From the NCBI GenBank assembly GCA_030272155.1, contig CP126200.1, positions 5,406,001 to 5,470,000 of the forward strand: a DNA stretch of 64,000 nt. The letters are read 5' to 3'. The position numbers and the translations under genes are program-made. Positions 20,281-30,325 of the stretch are shown piece by piece. Source of the DNA: Tetradesmus obliquus (lineage: Eukaryota; Chlorophyta; Chlorophyceae; Sphaeropleales; Scenedesmaceae). Numbering within the stretch: position 1 is the stretch's first letter; each line of letters starts with the position of its first letter. The notes beneath the pieces are model-generated. The model was given only the letters and a program-made list of their open reading frames with translations, was not told the DNA's origin and did not search any database.

Positions 20281-22234
20281 CTATTTGTGTAGGGCGAACA
20301 CCAGCGGCAATGGATCCAGCCCTTCCTGGGAGCAGCAGCAGCAGCAGCAGTGGCAGCAGCAGCAGCAGGCAGCTGAGGACAGTCCTACACCTGCCCAAAC
20401 AGATGTAGACGACCCTCTGGAAGCCATGCTCTATGTAGCCCAGCAGGAGATGGGCATGGGGGTCGTGTGGGCAGACCCAGACGAGGAGGAAGAGGAGCTT
20501 GAGGATGTGCTGGATGACTTGGAAGATGTGTGGATGAGGAACCCAGCACGTGAGCTGACTGAAACAACATTGATGTTGCACATTCGTGATGGTGACAACA
20601 GCAGGAGGTGTACGCAGGCTGTCACTGTGCAAGCAGCTGCAGCTGTACATACATGCAAGATAGATAGGGCAGTTGCCTCGCAGATAGAGCGGAGCTGGTC
20701 TGTGCTGAGCGGCAGCGCTTGCAGGGAAGTTGGGGCACTTGCTGCAGCCATGTGCAGCTCAGCCCATCGCTTGAAGCTGCTGCTCAGCTCTTCAAGGTGT
20801 CACCTCTTGCTAACAATTCAGCTGTTGCATCGGGTCAGTGTCTGCCACTGCGTGCTGTGCATGCTGACACTGTGGGGGGCTTTCTTTTGAGCAGCGCCCC
20901 GTGGCTTTGGCAAGGCACTGTGCTGCTTCCAAGCACCACCACGGGGCGTAATCCGTGCAGTGTTACTAACCAGCCTGGTGCAACCCTAGCTATAGCTATA
21001 GCAGAGATACAATGGCTACACTCTTGTTAACAGTGTTGTAGTGCTTGCTCAGCAAACCTTTGCGTGACTTTTGTGCTGGGCATTTTGTGGCTGCGTGCCT
21101 GCAGCGCCTGAGTGGGCAGAGGCCACAGGCCTCTTGCAGGATGCTGCTGCAAGCACCACAAACGGCGGCAGCAGCAGCAACAGCAGCAATAGCACGGTTC
21201 AGGACCCTGCCCGCAGCATACCGACCATGAGCTGGCAGCAGCTGCAGCAGCTGCTGCAGGAGCAGCAGCCGCAGCAGCTGGTGGTGCTGCAGGTGGAAAC
21301 GGGAGATGATGAAGCGCCAGCCAGGTGAGCTGCTGCTGCAGCAGCAAGCAGTGCATGGTTGCTGTGCGTGCTGGCTCTCTGTATGTTGGGGGCGTGCCTT
21401 GCCCTCAAACCCCTTGTATGCTGGGGGCGTGCCTTGCACTCAAACCCCTTGTATGTTGGGGGCGTGCCTTGCACTCACACCCCTTGTATGTTGGGGGCGT
21501 GCCTTGCACTCAAACCCCTTGTATGTTGGGGGCGTGCCTTGCACTCAAACCCCTTGTATGTTGGGGGCGTGCCTTGCACTCAAACCCCTTGTATGTTGGG
21601 GGCGTGCCTTGCACTCAAACCCCTTGTGACGGTGCCTTTCAGCCGTCTCTGACACTTGGGTCGGCATGATCATCGTCCCTGAAACCGCCAGCCGGCGCTC
21701 TTGTATGGGTTGCGAAAGGACACAACAGCGTGGGAATACGTTCTGGATTAAGGCACCGTATGGACAGCAGGATGGAGCCCATCTGAATACGGCCAAGCCT
21801 AAGCATTATGAGCGTCCAGTCCGCCTGCCAATACGTCTCTGTCTCAGGAAGTGCGCAACGGCGAGTACATGTTGTGCCGCCCTGCTGCAGGTTCTCGTGG
21901 CTTTACTAGGCATAGTACGCCCAAAACACCACCTGCATGCATTGCCTGCCTCAAGCTGTGACTGCTTTTCCTTGCTATTTGCTGTGCCTGCAGACCCCTG
22001 CCCGACTCATTGCCTTGGGCTGATGCTGCATCACAGCAGCAGCAAGGCGGCCTGTCGGTGCAGCACGCCAGCCTGCAGCTGCAGCAGCTGGACAGGCAGG
22101 CAGCAGCAGCATGGCAGCAGGGCAGCACTGTGGCAGTAGTTGACACTGGGCACCACAGCTGCCTGGCAGCAGCAATACGGCTGAGTGCTGTGTACAGGTT
22201 GCCGAGTGTGGTGCTGCTGCAGTTGGAGCAGTAG
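20183..22234 (+). CDS. Gln-rich protein of unknown function, multi-exon
   Basis: Three exons fit together in phase: 20183..20549 (start uncertain), 21105..21324 and 21994..22234, about 275 residues. The first carries WEQQQQQQWQQQQQ, an acidic stretch (DPDEEEEELEDVLDDLEDVW) and ends NPA at a GTGAGC donor. The second carries PPEWAEATGLLQDAA, a Gly/Ser/Asn stretch and SWQQLQQLLQEQQPQQLV. The last carries LQLQQLDRQAAAAW and VAVVDTGHHSCLAAAIRLS before the stop. I recognise no domain; the composition suggests a disordered regulatory or scaffold protein. Exon 1's 5' end may instead be an acceptor at 20293. Another exon may lie at 21642-21893 (contains VGMIIVPETA), but its phase does not fit, so I left it out. 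The second intron holds a 35-bp minisatellite. Confidence 0.5.
21380..21627 (+). repeat. Minisatellite, 7 x 35 bp
   Basis: Seven nearly identical units, each containing GTTGGGGGCGTGCCTTGC. It lies in an intron of the Gln-rich gene. Only a few scattered substitutions separate the units. Confidence 0.95.
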
Positions 22235-22408
22235 CGTGTGTAACAGCCCGTGTCACATGACATGTTATGGTCATTAACACATGACGCACCGTTGGTGTGG
22301 AACTTAGAGCCTATGTCAAGGGTGTACCTCTGTTGTTTCACACCTATTACGGACGTATGAAAGACCTGCTGGCCTCATCACAGAACAGTTTTAAATTCAC
22401 ATGCAGAC

Positions 22409-24049
22409 ATGAGGAGTCGCACTTGCTCCAGCAGAGTGCAAGAGCAGCAGTTTACCCGTGGTCATAGAACATCATTACACCGTTTAAGCACAACACCAGC
22501 ACGGTTAAGGCATCCAGCACGCACGTCTCGCGTGCTGGTAAGAGCAGGAGACATGAGCCTGCTAGATACGGTCGTTACGTTTGGAGCACTGTCGCTGAGC
22601 GTGGGTGCTACGATCTACACGATATTCAGCTATCAGCCGAGCAGGTCGGGGCCGAAGCCAGCGGCCTTGGCGCATCCGGACGACAACTTCACTTGGGGTG
22701 TCATGGGTGCTGTCAGCTGCATCCCACTGTTCAACTACACGGTAAGACAGCCCAGTCTGCATGCACGTAGTCGTGAGTACATATTCAATGACTGTTGAAA
22801 GTGCATGCTGAGGGTCCTGGCAATTGTACAATGCGGGAGTGCTGTGCAAGCAGCTGACGCAGCAGCAGCTGGCATGCATTGGCATCATCACAGCAGTGCA
22901 CGTCTTCAGCAGTGCCCAATAGCAGACGCGATGTCTTCAATGCTAGAACTGTCTTTTATGCTAACTGTTGCATAGTTTGCAATGTAGCGTGTCAAACGTG
23001 TCTGGCCCTTCTGGTCTGCTATGTTGCACAGGCCTGGGTGCTGGGAGCGCTGCAGAGCGAGGCGCCCCGCCCATACTACTGGGCAGCGGCACTGTATGCG
23101 CTGCCGCTGCTGCGCAACGGCCTGGACCAGGACTGGTTCTCGTGGACGCTGCTGCTGCTGGGTGTGGCGCACGTGCAGGTGCGTGTTTCCCTGCAACCTT
23201 GCACACTGTGCGTATGCATGCACGCCGGACAGCAAGCTGCTTGCTTGTGTCAGCAACAGGTTCTGCATGCAGCCAGCTGCAGTAGCTGCTGTCGTGTCTG
23301 CTGCTTTCTGCTGCAAAGCAAGCATACTGGCTGAGCAGGTGTGGCCCTCTTTGCTGCACCACAGCTGCCAGCCCATGTGCAGCAGCCTGCAGTCTGGCAA
23401 GCTGCCCATGGCCAGGGCCTGAGGCCCTGTTGGCTTGCTGCATGCATGCATGCATGTATGCAAGCATACACACGTTACGGCAATCACATACCATTTACCT
23501 CCCCGAATTGTGATGGCATGAGCTGTGTTTGCTCCCTTTTGCGTGCCCGCCTGCCCTCGGGCGCTGCGCATAGCATTCACAGAGCCCTGCTGCCATGCTG
23601 CATGCATGCATGCATGCATCCATGCATCAACACAGATACCTGTTCTCTGCAATGAGACGCCTTTTACCACGCTGCATTGTGACAACAAATTTGTCTTTGT
23701 TGTTTGTTCTCTGCTGCATGCCTTTGTTCTCTGCTGCATGCCCGACTGCCCTCAGGCGCTGCGCATCGCATCCACGGAGCCGGAGCTCCAGGCCAAGCTG
23801 CAGCAGCAGCTCAAGCCGCTGTCGCTGCTGGCCACAGTGGCTGGCGCAGCAGGCAAAGCCACAGCAGCAGCTGTCGGCAGCAGCTCCAGCAGCAAGCAGC
23901 AGCAGCAGTTAGGCCCTGGCGATGACAGCAGCTTGATTGATAAGGTGTTCAAGAGCAAGCAGCAGGCGGGTGAGGAGGCAGAGGAGCAGCTGCGGCGGCT
24001 AGAGCTCGAGGAGTTTGACAGGAAGCTGCAGGAGAGATTGAAGGAGTAG
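22409..24049 (+). CDS. Plastid-targeted membrane protein of unknown function
   Basis: Three exons, all in phase 0, encode 257 residues: 22409..22741, 23032..23178 and 23756..24049. The first 45 or so residues are Arg/Ser/Thr-rich without acids, like an algal plastid transit peptide. Hydrophobic segments follow: LLDTVVTFGALSLSVGATIY, WGVMGAVSCIPLFNY running into AWVLGAL, YYWAAALYALPLL, and WFSWTLLLLGVAHVQ, so three to four membrane helices. The C-terminal third is hydrophilic: ALRIASTEPELQAKL, an Ala/Ser/Gln linker, then LIDKVFKSKQQ and a charged coiled-coil-like end. A soluble tail on a thylakoid or envelope protein is a reasonable reading. I recognise no named family. A diverged copy of the exon 3 start, with its acceptor AG changed to GG, sits 212 bases upstream at 23543-23592. 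Confidence 0.75.
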
Positions 24050-24564
24050 CAGCAGCAGCGTCGGCGTTAGCGGGAGCGGAAGCAGCAGCTGCTACAGTAG
24101 CAGGATGACGTACGCGCAAGTGGCTACAGTTGTCACAACTGTGACAACTGCTAGTAGCCTATGAGCAGTGACTTGTCTGGCGTGCATGTAAACGCCGGAA
24201 ATGGCAGGCGGTCTTATGCGATACCTGCATCATCCCAGTGAAGAATGGAACCTAAGCATCCTAGTTGCTGAGTGGTAGTCACTACTAGCAGTTGGCATGC
24301 GTGCATTGTCTCCAACTGTTGGTCCCGTCTCGATTGTGCAGCACAGACATATGCTGCGCTGCCTCTGAGGGACAGAGGGGGGATTTTGTGTTTTTCTGCC
24401 TGGGCCGTTGGCTCAGCGCTGAGTTTGACAAGCGATGGTGGTGGAGTCGAGGCTCCAAAAGACAGCTGTTTAACAAGCAACTACTAGCTGGCACCTATAG
24501 CTGATAGCATCAGCTGATGCTGCAGTGGCTGGCGGCAGCAGCTGGACTTGGGTGCGGCACCCCT
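24050..24564. other. Gap before the inverted duplication
   Basis: No gene is recognised. The left arm's homology to the right arm begins at about 24565. Confidence 0.5.
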
Positions 24565-27500
24565 GGGTGTGTCCCTGACTGGGTGTTTGGCACAGGTGGT
24601 ACAGCCAAGTGACATGGTGAATCCAGGCATCGTGCTTGATGTCGTGCGGATCGCTGAGAGTGATACAAATGTCCAGAAAGCTACCTTCTCTCCTTGTTTT
24701 TACAGTACCTCATCCTGTTCACTTGACTCACCGACTTGCCCTGGTCCCGTGACGACCTTCCCCTTCAGTTCTGCCGTCAACAACCGCTGATGGTTTCGCC
24801 AATAGTGTCCGTGTTTGGTGCAGATGTGTTCCAGCAACTCGTTGCCGTGGGCGCTGCGTTTGGGCCTGCCGGGGCTTTCATCAGCCCGCTGAGCATCTAC
24901 ATCGCCCTGGCTCTCGCCCTGAATGGAGCAAGTAAGTAGCAATCTGTTTGTCAGTGTCGTAGATCCGGGCATGGAAGGTGTGCGTGTCGACACACTGTGT
25001 CACTCCAGGCACTTGCTGCTGCTGCCATCCTGGGACCTGTACAGCCGAATGGCTGCCACTGACTCCGACCTGCTGTGTCCGCCTTGAACCATGAGCAGCA
25101 CCCAACACCACCACCTACAGTCAGCTGTGGACACCGCTGGCAAAGAGCATCACCCCAGCGCCATTCGTTACACTGCCACAGCTGAACAGCTACACCAGGG
25201 TGCTGACGCGCACCCTGATACGTGAAGCTAGGGCTGCGGATGGCACTGAGATGATGATCAGTAATGTCATCTTCACAAACAGGACTCCGGTTGAAGCTGA
25301 GTACGCTGCTGTGGCCCTGGGCAGCTTCAACGCGCCAGTGCTGAACGCCACGTCAGCCACACCCATCAACAACTGGGTGAAGAAGAAGACAAACAACCTC
25401 ATTGCAGAGGTGCGAACTCAGCTGCCGTGCTGTGCACGCTCAAATTACGCTTGATTGTATCACACTGCTCTGCCCTCAACAAGCTTCAACCAGGTGCTAC
25501 CATCGCATGCAGCAAACGTTCACAGCAGCCACTGTCGCCTGCGGAGTAGCGTCTGATGTGAAACAGCATATGTAGGTGTTTATAATGCTCACACCACTTG
25601 CTGTGCAACTTCCAGAGTTTCCTGAACTACTGGCAGATTGCAACCCTGCTAGTGCGCCTTCAGCAGCACATGCATACTGTGCAAAGCTCACACCACAGCT
25701 GCGCCTGCGTTGCCATGCTGCAGGCTGTGCCCAGCACCCTCAAGTTCAAGCTGCTTGTGGTCAACTCCATCTACTTCTTCGGCTCCTGGGTCATCCCCTT
25801 CAACAAAACCTACACCAGGGCAGAGCCGTTCACCACACCAGATGGCAGCAAGATCCAGGTGTGCGCAACACGGCATTGCATCTCTTGTGGCATTTTCCGA
25901 GTGTGCCCATGTGTAAGCACCGCTCTGCAGCAGATTGCCAGCAGGACCAGCGCTGCAGAAACGCTGTCGCCGTCACCACGTCGCATGTGCGACATCAAGT
26001 CAGGCTTGAATACATTGAGGTGCATGGTAGCCCTTGCTTTGCATGGGTGAATGCACCTGAATCTCTCTGGCGTGCAAGCAGCCTGCACTCCCTGTGAATG
26101 CTAGTTTACAGCCCAGTGGTCAGCGTGAGCTACCCTGTGCTGCTGCTGCTGCTGCTGCTCAGGTGAACATGATGCAAAGCGCGTTCACCGGCATGGTCTT
26201 CGAAGGGCTGCGCCTGCCGCAGATCCGCATCGATGAGACCGACACAGCCAGCGGCGGCTACAGCGCCGTCAAGCTCACCTACCGTGACAGCAACTTCAGT
26301 GCCATTGCGCTGATGTGTGATGAGAAGAAGCACAAGCTGGATGCTTCGGCGTGCCTGAACAGCCTGGACATTGAGGATGTGCTGAGCGGTGCTGGCTGGC
26401 GGGACATCAGCCACTTTGACTCGATTAATCTTCCGCGCTTTGAAGTGGAGGTGAAGCAGCTCTCTGTCACAAAGGTGAGCCCAGGCGGCCACATCTGCAC
26501 CTGTGCTGCTGTGCTGCTGTGAGGTGCCCGAGCTGCCTTTCCACAAGTGCAGTGGCTGCGGCACTGCTCGCACTTGATCCTACTAGCAACAGGTACCAGT
26601 AGTTAACTACGTTGGTGTTGCCTAGGCCTGCTGTGCAGCACCATTTGGCAGCAGTGCTGCTGCTGCACATAAGGCAGCAAGCTGCTCACAGGGCTGTGTG
26701 TGGAAGCTCTCACTCGCCTCAGAATGGTCCCCTTGTTCCTGCCTCCCTTCCTGCCTGCAGGCGCTGCAGGCCATGGGTGTGACGGAGCCTTTTTCTGACG
26801 CTGCAAAGTTTCGCAAGCTGTCCTCCACGTCCCTCAAGATTGACGACATCTACCACTCCGTGAGTACAGGCACCCCGCCAGGACCGGCCTGCCTTGCAGG
26901 CAGACCATTGTGCTGCAGCTGAACAAAGGTGATGCAACGAACAGCGTGGCTGATCAGCACGACATGATCGCCTGCAGAAGGTGGTGGTGGTGGTGCATAG
27001 CAGCGCAACCGCATGACCTGCATGGTGTGCTGCATGGTGTCTCGGCATGTGGCATGGTTGAATTCAACGGTTGCTGCTGCTGCTGCTGCTGCAGTCTGTG
27101 GTGAAGGTGGATGAGGAGGGAACAGAGGCGGCTGCAGTCACCGTTGTCGTGTTTGGCCCCACAGCCGCACCCGGAGGTGCGCTGCTGCTGAGCATGGCAT
27201 CCTCAACCCCGCAGCGCCTGCTGTGCCTGATGATGTGTGGTCAGCCAGCGGCACTGCACGCCTCTGCATCATATCATGCAGGGCGCAAGCTTGTATGTTG
27301 TCATCAGCATGCACAGCAAGAGCTAGGCACCACTCATTTTTGTGCACTGGTCACAGCTGCTCAGGTTTCAACCACGCATGTCTCACTCTCTCGCCTGTTG
27401 TGGCTGGTGCTTAGGTTGGGGGACGGCGGCACCGCAATTGCTATTGGTGTTTCGGTTCTCCTCCTGTCACTCTGACTCCATACTTGCTTACGTTGTTGCT

Positions 27501-28620
27501 TTTTTGCATCTGCAGAGGCACTGGAGTTCAACCGGCCGTTTGTGTTCCTGGTGTATGACGAGGAGCAGGCGACAGTGATGTTCATGGGCGTCGTCAACCG
27601 CCCCACAGAGGCAAAGTGACAAAGTAACGAGTCAAAGTGACAGGTGGAGCATGGCGGCATCAGCAGCAGCATCTGGGCCGCTGTGCTCCAGCCTGCACGC
27701 CAGCCAGATTTGATGCTGCAAGTGAGTAAGCAAGGGGTGTGGGGTTCTGTAGCGTGAATGTTGCTCCTTTTTGCTGCAGTGATGTTGTTGTTTGCATAGT
27801 AGGTGAAGCACTGCCATGACGTGGTATTGCAGAATCTTGATTCTGCTGCCGCATCACGGGTAGTGGTGTTGGTAAGTCCAACAAGCCTTGTGGGATCTTC
27901 TTTTGTCACACAGTGTTTGCAGTGCACAATGCATAGCTGGCTGTGCACTAGAGAGACACCGTGTCGGCTGGTGCTATGTTTGCTGTATGGACCTTCTTAA
28001 GCGTTGTGTATGGGTGCATGCCCAAATCAGCACATCAATGCATCTGTCTTGGTACGCCAACAGAACACAGCTAAGGGTACCAATGCATTACGCAGCGCAT
28101 TTCTGTTACTGCAAGGATATTGGCGGCAGTGCCGCATTGGCTGCTGTCATGCAGGCTGCGCACACAGCAACATGCACGTCAAAGATGCTTGTCACGCGGT
28201 CATGCATGGTGGAACGCAGTAGCCACATCAGTGGTAGCCTGGGATTTGCTGCGAGGAATGCTGTTGCAGGTTGAGCTTTCTCTTTGCCCTCAGGACGCAT
28301 GTTTGCCACTCTGGCAGACAGGAGCTGTGCATGCAGTGTCTTTCTGCGCATCGCAGCTGTTTCCTACCTACAGTCTGAGGCCTGGACCGCTTGCACGCCT
28401 GACTGACAGGCTTTGTGCTGAAAATGATACATGCAGGCTGCATTGCATGCATTGCCTTGTCTTATATGTCCCCTTTGATCATGGGATCTCAGCCATATGT
28501 TATTGTTGATCACGGCAAAGCATGATGCATGTCGCAGCAGCAGGCTGTTGTGCTGTTTTACAATATTTGAGTTGAGACAACGTGAGCGTTGTCGTGTAAC
28601 ATTACAACTTCAAAGATCAG
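24565..28620 (+). repeat. Left arm of a large inverted duplication (serpin copy 1)
   Basis: The reverse complement of about 28999-33985 aligns here through coding and noncoding DNA, from GTGTCCCTGACTGGGTG at the outer end to ACATTACAACTTCAAAGATC at the inner end. Exon sequence is closely conserved and introns are more diverged. Confidence 0.92.
24790..27619 (+). CDS. Serpin copy 1 (serine-protease-inhibitor family)
   Basis: Exons: 24790..24931, about 25121..25409, 25724..25858, 26163..26474, 26761..26859, 27095..27176 and 27516..27619. Exons 3-7 join in perfect phase; the 5' edge of exon 2 does not match exon 1's phase, so a small exon is missing or damaged there. Serpin landmarks are FISPLSIYIALALALNG, ISNVIFTNRT, INNWVKKKTNNLIAE, LVVNSIYFFGSWVIPF, LPRFEVEVKQL, the hinge VVKVDEEGTEAAAVT, and the end EFNRPFVFLVYDEEQATVMF. 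The hinge with small residues at P12-P9 is the form found in inhibitory serpins. The predicted reactive loop is VVVFGPTAAPG, with a small residue (Thr/Ala) around P1. Compared with copy 2, this copy lacks most of the signal-peptide exon (beyond the breakpoint) and has lost the AG acceptor before 24790. It may start at that ATG as a cytosolic form, or be a decaying duplicate. Confidence 0.8.
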
Positions 28621-28998
28621 ATTCGCACGAATCCTTGTAACAAGGTACTGTGCTTTGCAATGGGGCAGCCACGGGTGCCGGGGTTGTTAGAAATTTCATG
28701 GCGCGGTCTAGAAGCAGTTTCTAGAGGTGCAGTGGCCATTACCCTGCCACTAGCCATAGACTGTCCAGCTGCTGCAGCACGCCACCCACTCGCAGCCCAC
28801 ACCGCTGCTGCCCTGTCCTGCAAAGCTCGCCCAACAGCTTGCTGCCTGCCTCCTCTGCTGCTGTGATGCCGCAGCAGTTCCTCACAGCCAGCTACAGCCC
28901 GGGCACCTCAGGCAGCCCTACAGGCAGCCGCTGCAGCCCGCTGCACCCCTAAAGCACCAGCCGCGACAGCTGCGCCATGCCTGCAAGCCCTTCAGCAA
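27620..28998. other. Centre of the inverted duplication
   Basis: Downstream flank of serpin copy 1 to 28620, a spacer 28621-28707, then the LRR-gene fragment. I see no intact gene. Confidence 0.6.
28708..28996 (-). pseudogene. Fragment of the LRR gene's 3' end
   Basis: About 290 bases match 34015-34326 in the same orientation: the last LRR codons, the C-terminal tail with its Gln stretch, the stop and the first bases beyond. The copy lacks a six-base Gly/Leu-repeat step and several codons, and stops abruptly at GCCTGCAAGCCCTTCAG. It abuts the right arm of the inverted duplication and looks like a remnant of the rearrangement. Confidence 0.85.
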
Positions 28999-29113
28999 GA
29001 TCTATGAAGTTGTAATATTACAGTACATTGCACACGTTGTCTCAACAAATTGCATGGAACAGCACGACCGCCTGCTTCTGCGCCGTGTGTCATGCTTTGG
29101 CATGATCCATAAT

Positions 29114-29417
29114 AGGAGGAAGAGGGGTTACACGGTGTGCACAGGCAACGTTGAAAGAACACCCAAAATCTGGAACGTCGCAGATGACTCAGCAAAACAG
29201 GCTGTCACTCGAAGGAAACTCACCCCAGAGAGTCTCTGTGTAACTTGGCACATGGCCTTGCAAGCAAAGCCTTCAGTCACAACCCACGCATTGTTGATGC
29301 TAAACAAAGAACACTAGTGTAAACAGTGTCAGTGACAGCAAGCTGTACTTCATGCAGTGCAGCGGGCGGGCTCAAACCACAGACCAATAGCCACCAGCAG
29401 AAACACATCTTTGCAGT
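29114..29417. mobile_element. Insertion of about 305 bp in one arm, possible small transposon
   Basis: The left arm has one TGATCAACAATA at the matching point. The right arm has TGATCCATAATA on one side and TGATCCACAATA on the other, with this segment between. That looks like an insertion with a roughly 12-bp target duplication. I see no terminal inverted repeats or coding sequence. A 17-bp stretch of it, AGGGGTTACACGGTGTG, recurs at 45301-45317. Confidence 0.5.
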
Positions 29418-30325
29418 GATCCACAATAACACGTGGCCAAGCTCCCATGATCAAAGGGGACATGTACAGACGTACACGACAAGGCAATGCATGCAACGCA
29501 GCCTACATGCTGCATTTTCAGCACTCAAAGCCTGTCAGTCAGGCGTGCAAGCGGTCCAGGCCTCAGACTGTAGGTGGAAAACAGCTGCGATGCGCAGCAA
29601 GACACTGCATGCACAGCTCCTGTCTGCCAGAGTGGCAAATATGCGTCCTGAGGGCAAAGAGAAATCTCAACCTGCAACAGCATTCCTCGCAGCAAATCCC
29701 AGGCAACCACTGATGTGGCTACTGCGTTCCACCATGCATGACCGCGTGACAAGCATCTTTGACGTGCATGTTGCTGTGTGCGCAGCCTGCATGACAGCAA
29801 CCACTGTGGCACTGCCGCCAACAGCCTTGGAGTCACAGAAATATGCATATGCTGCGTCATGCATTGACGCTTAGCCGTGCTCTGTTGGCGTAACGAGACC
29901 GATACATTGCGATGCTGACGTGTACATGCACACAGCTACAATGCTTGAAAAGGTCGCATACAGCAAATATAGCACCAGCCAACACAATGTCTTTCTTACG
30001 CACAGCCAGCCATGCATAATGAACTGCAACACTGTGTGACAAAAGAAGATCTTACAAGACTTGTTGGCCTTAGCAACACCAATACTCGTGCTACGGCAGC
30101 GTAGTCAAGATTCTGCAATACCACGTCATGCCAGTGCTTCACCTACTATGTGCACAACAACATCAATACCGCAAAAAGGAGCAGCAGTCACGCTACAGAA
30201 CCCCACACCCCTTGCTTACTCACTTGCAGCATCAAATCTGCCTGGCGTGCAGGCTGGAGCACAGCGGCCCAGATGCTGCTGTTGATGCCGCCATGCTACA
30301 CCTGTCACTTTGACTCGTTACTTTG

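Noticed and set aside
21642..21893. An additional exon of the Gln-rich gene with VGMIIVPETASRRS
   Set aside because: The acceptor at 21641 is in the wrong phase for the preceding exon, and its donor does not restore frame with the last exon.
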